From IMG/VR virus record IMGVR_UViG_3300017742_000088, positions 1 to 27,638 of that record: a stretch of 27,638 nucleotides of DNA; one strand, given 5' to 3'. Below are positions 21,605 to 27,638 of this stretch, in pieces. The notes below the pieces were generated by a model. It was not told the DNA's origin. It did not search any database and saw only the letters and a program-made list of their open reading frames with translations. Within the stretch, counting starts at the first letter, position 1; the number at the start of each line of letters is the position of its first letter. Made by a program: the position numbers and the translations under genes. This DNA is from a virus.

Positions 21605-21624
21605 CGGGGAGCCGGAGCTCCCCG
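21605..21624 (-). promoter_or_regulatory. Intergenic hairpin between the two minus-strand genes
   Basis: CGGGGAGC-CGGA-GCTCCCCG is a perfect 8-bp stem with a 4-base loop (UCCG in the transcript). It sits 7 bases after a stop codon on the minus strand. The following bases are A-rich rather than T-rich, so it is not a classical terminator. It matches the placement of the UUCG hairpin at 7912. Confidence 0.75.
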
Positions 21625-21631
21625 TGTTGCG

Positions 21632-21895
21632 TTATACCTTAGCCAGCATGGCTTTGGCGCCACGCTCTGCGGTTTTTGCGTTTGCGTAGGTGCGTGCGGC
21701 TGGGTAGTTGCACACGCGGCCGTGTTGGCTTCCGTCGTCGGCGACGATCATCACATAGAACGAGCTGCCGTTTGGCGTGATTTTAGCGGTGTAGCTGCCT
21801 TTTGTGATAGTTTGGCCGATTGGGCGGCGCACAGTTTCCTCGCGGAATGTGCCGTCACCCATGTAGATCGCTTTTGCTATTACTTGGTATTCCAT
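21632..21895 (-). CDS. Small protein behind the twin promoter, 87 aa
   Basis: First gene behind minus promoter P2. GGGAGA lies 9 bases upstream of the ATG. The product is a small, probably beta-rich domain (MEYQVIAKAIYMGDGTF, then GSSFYVMIVADDGSQHGR) with a helical C-terminus (ANAKTAERGAKAMLAK). No family recognised. It shares promoter, leader, the first MEY codons and a trailing stable hairpin with the 103-aa gene at 7593, suggesting the same expression programme. Confidence 0.65.
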   Translation of the reverse strand: MEYQVIAKAIYMGDGTFREETVRRPIGQTITKGSYTAKITPNGSSFYVMIVADDGSQHGRVCNYPAARTYANAKTAERGAKAMLAKV

Positions 21896-21912
21896 GATGT
21901 ATTCTCCCAGTT

Positions 21913-21958
21913 TTTCTGTCTATACAGTTAACCTAATGTTAACATCTACAGACTTCAA
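21913..21958 (-). promoter_or_regulatory. Promoter P2 with perfect CtrA-type box (twin of P1)
   Basis: On the minus strand, TTGAAG (21958-21953), 17 bases, then TAGGTT (21935-21930) copy the spacing of P1. GTTAAC, two bases and TATAGACAGAAA follow, 18 of 20 positions identical to P1. TTAA-CCTAATG-TTAAC (21928-21943) is an exact TTAA-N7-TTAAC match to the alphaproteobacterial CtrA box and overlaps the -10, so a bound regulator would block or position RNA polymerase. Confidence 0.75.
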
Positions 21959-22056
21959 CCCCCTAAATGCAAAAAACTGGCCTCCGGCAAACTTTTTTGT
22001 TATCCTGCGCCTGTTAGCGGCTTCCACCCTGTCGCTGAGAGCTTACTCCAGAGCTC

Positions 22057-22142
22057 ACCCCGCGGCTATATCCTCCCAGATGGCCGCGGGGTTACTTTGA
22101 AGCATTTTTACTGTATTATGGGGGGAACGGATAAAGAGGGCG
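22057..22142 (+). promoter_or_regulatory. Hairpin and possible late promoter before virion genes
   Basis: ACCCCGCGGC (22057-22066) and GCCGCGGGGT (22083-22092) form a perfect 10-bp stem with a 16-base loop; the downstream bases are T-rich (GCATTTTTACTG). TATTAT soon after is a fair -10, but no convincing -35 lies 16-18 bases before it. The structure could insulate the late operon from readthrough or lie in its leader. AGAGGG at 22135-22140 serves the next gene. The stretch 21959-22056 holds no other visible signal. Confidence 0.45.
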
Positions 22143-22149
22143 CGGCTTC

Positions 22150-22851
22150 ATGGGGATACTTGACGACTTGGCGATGGGTTTCGGCTTCAAGGAGAAGGAT
22201 CGCGACTACTACGACCGCACGGCTGGCACTATAAGCCGGAACCAAGGCTCCGACGCCGCCGACAGGTATCGCTCCAGCATTTCCGAGAGTTACGCCGCAG
22301 CGCCAAACTACGGCACGGCCATTGGCCCCTCTGTCAGCGACTTCCGTCAGGCCGCCAATCCCGGCCGCGACCCTTACACGAGCGGCGGACGCCTGCGCTC
22401 CGACTTCCAGCCTGGATCTCTAGCGCAGACATACCGCGACGCGAACCTGCCGCAGCCCGGCACATTCATGCACAAGTTGACTAATATGCCGACGCCCATG
22501 GGCGTGCTCGCGCGCATTATTAGCGGATACGACGCCCCGCCGCCGCAAGGCGAGCTGCGGTCGACATATAGGCCGCAGAAGCAGCAGACGCCGATCATCG
22601 AGCCTGTGGCGCCAATTACTACGCCCGCAGCGCCCGCGCGCCCCGAAATGAGCTCATTCGACTTTGCGCCAGAAAACGACAACGCCCAGTTTGTGCAGAC
22701 TGGCGACCCACGATACATGCCCGGCGGAGAGTTTGACGCGTTCATGGAGCAAGTCGGAAGCCTTCCAATTTTTAACAAGTACAGGGGCGACCCGCAGCGT
22801 ATGCGAGCAATTTTCGAGGAATACTTAAAGACGCAGGGAGGCAGTAACTAA
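22150..22851 (+). CDS. Pro/Gly-rich probable virion-associated protein, 233 aa
   Basis: First gene of the second late block. The N-terminus (MGILDDLAMGFGFKEKDRDYYDRT) is followed by about 150 disordered residues rich in Ser, Pro, Tyr and Arg, including TPIIEPVAPITTPAAPARPE. The C-terminus is a compact helical segment (FDAFMEQVGSLPIFNKYRG, then RMRAIFEEYLKTQ). No enzyme motif is seen. It shares one base pattern (TAATG overlap) with the lysozyme-like gene and probably acts with it in the particle. Function unrecognised. Confidence 0.6.
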   Translation: MGILDDLAMGFGFKEKDRDYYDRTAGTISRNQGSDAADRYRSSISESYAAAPNYGTAIGPSVSDFRQAANPGRDPYTSGGRLRSDFQPGSLAQTYRDANLPQPGTFMHKLTNMPTPMGVLARIISGYDAPPPQGELRSTYRPQKQQTPIIEPVAPITTPAAPARPEMSSFDFAPENDNAQFVQTGDPRYMPGGEFDAFMEQVGSLPIFNKYRGDPQRMRAIFEEYLKTQGGSN

Positions 22852-23393
22852 TGCCCGGAAGTGACTTCAGAAATCTAATGGCGCAGAGCGAGAGCAGCGG
22901 CAACTATGGCATCCTTACTGACGCTGGAGGCGGTGACATGGTTGCCGGCGCGTACCAGTTCGGCGACCCACGCTTAGAAGACTTTATGAAGGACACGGGC
23001 GAGAAGTTTACCCGCGAAGACTTCCTTGCCAGCCCAGAGCTACAAGAGCGCGTGATGAATTGGCACGAGCAGGACGTCGTCGACTACGCCATGGAGAATG
23101 GCTTGGATCGCTTCTTCGGCCAGGAGATCAAGGGCGTGCCGGTGGATATGTCGGCCGTCGTGGGCATGGCCCACCTCGGAGGCCGCAAGGGGATGCGCGA
23201 CTTCCTCGAGAGCGGCGGCGAAATCGACAAGAAAGACAAGTTTGGCACGTTCATTTCGGACTACGGCCGCAAGTTTTCCGGGCAGAGCATGTACAGCGAG
23301 ACGCCGCCCCGTCCGCGGATGCGTCCGCAGGGGTTGCTTCCGCCCGAGACGTCACCGCGGCCAATGGCCCGCCCAGCAGGTCTACTCGGCTAA
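22851..23393 (+). CDS. Lysozyme/transglycosylase-like virion peptidoglycan hydrolase, 180 aa
   Basis: Probably cleaves peptidoglycan locally during DNA entry. SESSGNYG (E14 as the catalytic candidate) and VAGAYQFGDPRLEDF (residues 32-46) match the Glu plus A/G-x-Y-Q-F/I signature of SLT-type lytic transglycosylases and goose-type lysozymes. Residues 150-180 are a Pro/Arg-rich tail (RPRMRPQGLLPPETSPRP). There is no signal peptide, and the gene lies with virion genes rather than in the lysis operon. It shares one base with each neighbour's start or stop. Confidence 0.7.
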   Translation: MPGSDFRNLMAQSESSGNYGILTDAGGGDMVAGAYQFGDPRLEDFMKDTGEKFTREDFLASPELQERVMNWHEQDVVDYAMENGLDRFFGQEIKGVPVDMSAVVGMAHLGGRKGMRDFLESGGEIDKKDKFGTFISDYGRKFSGQSMYSETPPRPRMRPQGLLPPETSPRPMARPAGLLG

Positions 23394-24721
23394 TGGCAGG
23401 CTACGAGCAATATATCCCTCCGGGCCTACGCGGCCCACTGAAAGACTTATTCGGCATGGCCCGCGTGACGGGCGAGGGCGGCGCCGGCATCCTGCGCGCA
23501 GTCCAGCAAGATCCGCTGGCAGTCAACCAGGCAATCGGCGAGAGTATGATCGGCGGCATCCGGTCCATGGCCACCGACCCAGTCGGCACCGTGCGCGGCG
23601 TGGTGAGCGACACCGCCGGCACCGTGCAGCGCGCTTTGACGAATACGGCGGTGGACTACCTGCCGGAAGGCGTCACGCTGGCCACCGCGACGCCGGATCA
23701 GATCGAGGCGGCCAACGACGCGCGCTACGCTGACCTTGCGTCAACCGCTGCGATGGCAGTTCCCGGAGCCAAGGCATTGAGGACAGGCGCAAAAGCGGCA
23801 GCGTCTTCTCTGGGCGGAAGATCTTTGGGAAATCAAGCTGCGTCTGCGTACATGATCGGTCAGAAGCTGGAGAATGTTGAGGGGTACAAAGGCGCCACTG
23901 GCAAGCCTAGTAAGGTTAAAATGCCTTCTGGTGAAAGCTACGACGCGCGCCCGGTGAGCCAAATTGAGGAGGCTGCAAAGTCTTACATGAAATCCCAGAA
24001 CATGGACGTCTCTGGATTTTCTGAGTATCCCGCCTTCAGCGAACAGCGCGCCAGGTTGATCGCTGCTGCTTACGATATGATGGAGCACAACCCCACCGGC
24101 CCTGCGGTCAAGAGGGCTTATGACGCCATGATTGAAGAGACAATGGGCCAGTATAGGGCGTTGAAGGACGCCGGGGTTGAGTTTAAGTTTTTGAAGGAAG
24201 GCATGGACGACCCTTACGCGGCATCTCCAGCCATGGGCTATCAGGACATTGTCGAAAACGGCAAGCTGTGGGTTTTCCCCACTGACTTCGGGTTCGGCAC
24301 AAACACATCATTTGATGCGGCTGAAAACCCCTTGCTCAAAAGCGTTGGTAAGGTCGGAGACAAGAGCGACGCCGTGGCCAACGACGCATTCAGAGCTGTG
24401 CACGATGCTTTCGGGCATTTTGGCTCCGGCAATCCGTTTTTTAGGCGTCAAGGCGAGGAGCGGGCTTTCCTGGAGCACTCTCGGATGTATTCACCTGACG
24501 CCATAGGCGCAATGACGTCTGAGACTAGGGGCCAGAACAGCTGGCTCAACTCTGGGCCGTTTGGAATGTCTAACAGAACCGCGAACACCTCTGACACCGT
24601 TTTTGCAGACCAAAAGTCTGGGCTTATGCCATCTTGGACTAGCGAGCCGGCCGGAATGCCGGGCCCAGATGAAACGCTATCACTTCTAAGGTATATTGAG
24701 AAACAAAAATGGCAAAAATAG
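23393..24721 (+). CDS. Virion-associated protein with conserved HDxFGH domain, 442 aa
   Basis: I start at the ATG overlapping the lysozyme stop; the longer open frame from 23060 is a shadow of that gene. Residues 1-150 are helical and Ala/Gly/Val-rich (like ejection proteins). The C-terminal 110 residues hold a dense motif set: NDAFRAVHDAFGHFGSGN (330-347), GEERAFLEHSRMYSP, and MTSETRGQNSWLNSGPFG (374-391). I recall this motif set from large phage polyproteins, but its activity is not known to me. The spaced His, Glu, Ser and Arg suggest an enzyme. It may be delivered with the DNA. Confidence 0.6.
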   Translation: MAGYEQYIPPGLRGPLKDLFGMARVTGEGGAGILRAVQQDPLAVNQAIGESMIGGIRSMATDPVGTVRGVVSDTAGTVQRALTNTAVDYLPEGVTLATATPDQIEAANDARYADLASTAAMAVPGAKALRTGAKAAASSLGGRSLGNQAASAYMIGQKLENVEGYKGATGKPSKVKMPSGESYDARPVSQIEEAAKSYMKSQNMDVSGFSEYPAFSEQRARLIAAAYDMMEHNPTGPAVKRAYDAMIEETMGQYRALKDAGVEFKFLKEGMDDPYAASPAMGYQDIVENGKLWVFPTDFGFGTNTSFDAAENPLLKSVGKVGDKSDAVANDAFRAVHDAFGHFGSGNPFFRRQGEERAFLEHSRMYSPDAIGAMTSETRGQNSWLNSGPFGMSNRTANTSDTVFADQKSGLMPSWTSEPAGMPGPDETLSLLRYIEKQKWQK

Positions 24722-24837
24722 CGGGTGGCTTGGGTCACAGGCCGACAGCAAATCTGGCAGACTTAGAAGACGAGTTGGAGCGTAAGGCGCAACAAGATGC
24801 GCGCGAGTTTGAGAAGGCGAAAAAAGATGGACTATGA
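24709..24837 (+). CDS. Small charged protein before the portal, 42 aa
   Basis: The ATG lies 13 bases inside the end of the previous gene and the stop lies 11 bases inside the portal gene. The N-terminus is Gly-rich (MAKIAGGLGHRP). The rest is one charged helix (LADLEDELERKAQQDAREFEKAKKD). I see no function. The tight overlaps on both sides support it as real and as a translational link to the portal. Confidence 0.55.
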   Translation: MAKIAGGLGHRPTANLADLEDELERKAQQDAREFEKAKKDGL

Positions 24838-26950
24838 GATAAACGAAATGGCTTCCGAGCTCGAGGCTGAACTGAACCCGGACGTTATGGAAGATCAGGA
24901 GCTGCAAGGCATTGTCGGCAAAGAGATCGACGACGCCATCGACTTCATCGACAACTGGGTCTCCCCGGTACGCGCCACGGCGACGCAATACTACCGCGGC
25001 GAGCCGTTTGGCGACGAGGAAGAGGGCCGCAGCCAAGTGGTGAGCATGGACGTACGGGATACCGTGCAGGCGATCATGCCGTCGCTGATGCGGATCTTCA
25101 ACGGCTCCGACCGCACGGTTGAATACGTCCCGCAGAACGCGGAGGACGTGCCGGCGGCGAAACAGGCCACCGAGTACGCGAATTTCATCATAAACCGCGA
25201 CAACCGCGGCTTCCTGGAGATGCACAGTGCCTTCATGGACGCACTGGTGCGCAAGGTCGGCATCCTCAAGTGCTACTGGGAAGACACGACCAGGTTTGAG
25301 ACGATTGAATACACCGGCGTCGACGACAACGCCCTGGCGGCTCTCATGGCCGACCCAGCCGCCGAAGTCGACATCACAGTGAGCACGCCAGTCGGCGAGC
25401 CGCAGATCGACCCCATGACAGGCCAGATCGTCCCGCCGCCCATGGCCCACGACCTGCGCGTCACCTACACGCACCCAGACGGCCGCGTGAAGCTGGAGGC
25501 GCTTCCGCCTGAGGAGTTCCTGATCTCGCGCGAAGCGAAATCCGTCGAGGAGGCTGACTACGTTGCGCACCGCCGCATCGTCACCGTGTCTGAGCTTGTA
25601 GCTATGGGCTACGACTACGACGAGGTCTACAACTTGTCGTCGACCAACGACGACATGGACACCAACGTCGAGCGCAACACGCGCAACCCTGCATTGTCCA
25701 ACGACATGAACGCCCGCAGCGACCCGGCCATGCGTAAGGTGCTATACGTCGAGAACTACATCCGAGTGGATTACGACGGCGACGGCATTGCCGAGCTGCG
25801 CAAGATCTGCACCGGCGGTGACGGCAACGTCATCCTGAACAATGAGCCCTGCGCGATGGCGCCATTCGCCACGCTCTGCCCAGATCCCGAGCCGCACGAC
25901 TTTTTCGGCATGAGCGTCGCCGACACCGTCATGGACATCCAGCGCATCAAGTCAGTCGTCATGCGCAACTCCCTGGACAGCCTAAGTCTCAGTATTCACC
26001 CAAGAATTGCTGTTGTCGAAGGTATGGTGAATATGGACGACGCCATGAACACAGAGATGGGTTCAATCGTCCGCCAGCGCGCCCCAGGCTCAGTCCAGCA
26101 GCTCACCGTGCCATTTGTTGGCCAGCAGGCGTTCCCGGTGCTGCAATACATGGACGAGGTCAAGGAGGCCCGCACGGGCATCTCCAAGGCGTCCATGGGC
26201 TTAGACGCCGGCGCCCTACAGTCAAGCACTGCGACAGCCGTGGCAGCCACTGTAAGCGCCGCACAGCAGCACATTGAGATGATTGCTAGGGTATTCGCTG
26301 AAACGGGCATTAAGCGCCTCTATGAGCTTGTCCTGCACAACATCACCACGCACCAAGACAAGGCGCGCATGATCCGCCTAAACAACGATTTCGTGGAAAT
26401 GGACCCCAGGGTCTGGAATGCGAACATGGACGTCTCTGTCAACGTAGCCCTGGGCCGCGGGACTGACACAGAGCGGATGATGATGCTGCGCCAGATCGGC
26501 GAGATGCAGAAGGAAGCCATGTCGACGATGGGGCCGCAGAACCCGCTGACCGACATCTCCAAGTTGAGCAACACGCTCAAGGAGATGACGTCGCTGGCCG
26601 GCTTCAAGGACACGTCGCAGTTCTGGAGCGATCCGGCGAAGTTCCAGCCGCCACCGCCAGACAACAAGCCCGACATCAACGAGCAGCTGATCCAAGTTCA
26701 GATCCAGCAGATCCAGTCGGATATGCAGAAGAAGGCGGCCGAGCTGCAATTGAAGCGCGAGCAGATGATTATGGAAGACGACCGCAAGCGCGACGAGCTC
26801 GAGGCCGACATCCGCGTCAAAGCCGAAGAGCTGAAGGCCAAGTACGGCACGCAGCTTGACGTCGCTCAAATCCGGGCTGACATGGCGATCAACCGCGAAG
26901 TGATGAAGGCCCAGGCTGACATAATCACGGAGGCGGCGCGTGAAGACTAA
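24827..26950 (+). CDS. Portal protein, P22-like, 707 aa
   Basis: Forms the dodecameric head vertex through which DNA passes. The N-terminal region (EIDDAIDFIDNWVSPVRATATQYYRG, then VSMDVRDTVQAIMPSLMRIF) and the core (DGDGIAELRKIC, then PFATLCPDPEPHDFFGMSVADTV) match the large portals of P22-like phages. The middle has TGISKASMGLDAGALQSSTATAV. The last 90 residues are a charged coiled coil (QIQSDMQKKAAELQLKREQM), suiting a helical barrel. Two starts are possible (24797 or 24827); AAGG precedes both, and I chose the shorter. Confidence 0.88.
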   Translation: MDYEINEMASELEAELNPDVMEDQELQGIVGKEIDDAIDFIDNWVSPVRATATQYYRGEPFGDEEEGRSQVVSMDVRDTVQAIMPSLMRIFNGSDRTVEYVPQNAEDVPAAKQATEYANFIINRDNRGFLEMHSAFMDALVRKVGILKCYWEDTTRFETIEYTGVDDNALAALMADPAAEVDITVSTPVGEPQIDPMTGQIVPPPMAHDLRVTYTHPDGRVKLEALPPEEFLISREAKSVEEADYVAHRRIVTVSELVAMGYDYDEVYNLSSTNDDMDTNVERNTRNPALSNDMNARSDPAMRKVLYVENYIRVDYDGDGIAELRKICTGGDGNVILNNEPCAMAPFATLCPDPEPHDFFGMSVADTVMDIQRIKSVVMRNSLDSLSLSIHPRIAVVEGMVNMDDAMNTEMGSIVRQRAPGSVQQLTVPFVGQQAFPVLQYMDEVKEARTGISKASMGLDAGALQSSTATAVAATVSAAQQHIEMIARVFAETGIKRLYELVLHNITTHQDKARMIRLNNDFVEMDPRVWNANMDVSVNVALGRGTDTERMMMLRQIGEMQKEAMSTMGPQNPLTDISKLSNTLKEMTSLAGFKDTSQFWSDPAKFQPPPPDNKPDINEQLIQVQIQQIQSDMQKKAAELQLKREQMIMEDDRKRDELEADIRVKAEELKAKYGTQLDVAQIRADMAINREVMKAQADIITEAARED

Positions 26951-27185
26951 GCAGCAGATCATCACAGACGGCAAGCAGGCAGAGCGCCTGCTCGCCGACA
27001 CGGATTTGCTTCGGTTTCTTGAGGAAGCCGAGGCGGATTGCTGGACGCAGTTCAAGGCAACTGGCCCCAGTGACACCGACGGCCGCGAGGCTGTTTACAT
27101 GAAGTTGCGCGGAATTGACATGGTTCGCCAGTCGCTGCGCAGCATGGTTGATAACGCTACTATTGAAATGAAGATGAAAAAGTAG
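26940..27185 (+). CDS. Small helical head-associated protein, 81 aa
   Basis: GTG start with GGAGG 6 bases upstream, overlapping the portal end by 11 bases. The sequence (QAERLLADTDLLRFLEEAEADCW, then YMKLRGIDMVRQSLRSMVD) is fully helical and charged. Similar short proteins often sit between portal and scaffold in podovirus-like genomes; their role is unknown to me. No motif of a protease or chaperone is seen. Confidence 0.65.
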   Translation: MKTKQQIITDGKQAERLLADTDLLRFLEEAEADCWTQFKATGPSDTDGREAVYMKLRGIDMVRQSLRSMVDNATIEMKMKK

Positions 27186-27204
27186 CATAATGGAGAAGTA
27201 AGAG

Positions 27205-27638
27205 ATGTCAGACAACAGCACCCCGCAAGGGACTGACCTGTACAGCGCTCAGAATGCAATCAGAAGTATGCTCGCGCCCCAAGAGGATAACGTGACGACA
27301 GATGATGCGCTTGAGGCAGAAGCCGCGCAAGTGGACGAAGCCGAAATGCCGGATGGCCAAGAGGAAGAGTATGAGGCGCAAGCTGACAACTCTCCCGTTG
27401 AGGGGTCTGAAAGCGATCTGGACGACGAAGACGACGATGACGGCGACCAATATGGATCTCTTGATTTGTCCACGACCATTGAGGTCGATGGCGAAGAGAT
27501 AACCATTGAGGAGCTGCGCAGCGGACACCTTCGGCAGAAAGACTACACGCGAAAAACTCAGGAGCTCGCCGAAAACCGAAAGGCTATGGAAGCGCAGTAT
27601 CAGGAGATTGAGCGTGAGCGTGCTGAATATGCGCAACT
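27205..27638 (+). CDS. Scaffold-like protein, N-terminal part (cut by window end)
   Basis: The first 144 residues are open to the window edge. The N-terminus is highly acidic (residues 38-82, with SESDLDDEDDDDGDQYG). It is followed by IEVDGEEITIEELRSGHLRQKDYTRKTQELAENR and a Glu/Arg coiled coil. This order, acidic arm then a GxxRQxDYTRKTQEL motif then coiled coil, is common in podovirus scaffolding proteins. The position after the portal agrees. The gene continues outside the window, and the coat gene is expected after it. Confidence 0.75.
   Translation, partial: MSDNSTPQGTDLYSAQNAIRSMLAPQEDNVTTDDALEAEAAQVDEAEMPDGQEEEYEAQADNSPVEGSESDLDDEDDDDGDQYGSLDLSTTIEVDGEEITIEELRSGHLRQKDYTRKTQELAENRKAMEAQYQEIERERAEYAQ

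Noticed and set aside
21605-21624. Intrinsic terminator after the 87-aa gene
   Set aside because: The stem is strong but is followed by A-rich bases on the minus strand; the T-run lies on the wrong side for plus transcription.
23060-23392. N-terminal extension of the 442-aa protein
   Set aside because: The extension is a shadow of the lysozyme-like gene; the ATG at 23393 overlaps that gene's stop in the manner of its neighbours.
24686-25570. 294-aa minus-strand ORF opposite the portal
   Set aside because: It is the antisense shadow of a high-GC conserved gene, with Val/His/Arg/Leu-rich content and no ribosome site or operon context.
1-27638. CRISPR array, integrase/att site, insertion sequence
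   Set aside because: No regularly spaced repeats, recombinase motifs or terminal inverted repeats with a transposase were seen by eye on either strand.

Overview
The window is most of the genome of a tailed bacteriophage with a podovirus-like (P22-type) structural plan. The evidence is a large portal protein, a TerS/TerL packaging pair, an acidic scaffold-like protein, three Ala/Gly/Gln-rich proteins placed like DNA-ejection proteins, and no tape-measure, sheath or tail-tube set. The sequence is GC-rich. Several small genes resemble families I associate with marine phage genomes, the holin candidate resembles the three-TM type named from alphaproteobacterial gene transfer agents, and one promoter contains a perfect CtrA-type box. 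I infer an alphaproteobacterial, probably marine, host. No integrase, DNA polymerase, RNA polymerase or ribosomal RNA gene is visible, and no canonical tRNA was found by eye.

Layout. (1) 16-7261, plus strand: virion genes (tail/connector protein, beta-rich appendage protein, GNAT-like protein, three ejection-like proteins). (2) 7265-7465, minus: one small gene. (3) 7532-9735, plus: an early-type operon of small genes behind a clear promoter, closed by a compact three-way-junction fold (9743-9813). (4) 13107-9853, minus: an 11-gene overlapping operon with two holin-like proteins, a GH19 endolysin, two related small export-like proteins, small basic proteins and a nuclease-like protein. (5) 13230-17977, plus: RHH-like protein, RuvC-like resolvase, RecE-type exonuclease, SSB-like protein and Toprim/RecA-like primase-helicase, followed by a dense GTGTGG repeat region (17981-18123) that looks like a replication origin. 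(6) 18149-20990, plus: a protein with an SSB-like tip, TerS, a structured gap, and TerL. (7) 21895-20987, minus: two small genes behind a promoter that nearly copies the one at 7532. (8) 22150-27638, plus: virion-associated proteins including a lysozyme-like protein, the portal, and the start of the scaffold gene, which is cut by the window end.

The coat and head-completion genes are missing. By P22 order they should lie after the scaffold and before the tail gene that opens the window, so the two window edges probably flank them in a circular or circularly permuted genome.

How the genes may work together: the primase-helicase, SSB-like protein, exonuclease and RuvC-like resolvase suit recombination-linked replication that borrows the host polymerase. 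TerS/TerL package the DNA through the portal. The holin candidates and endolysin give lysis. The most unusual non-coding signals are the twin promoters with CtrA-like boxes, the repeat region after the helicase, the three-way junction after the early operon, and stable hairpins placed between a stop codon and the next ribosome site.
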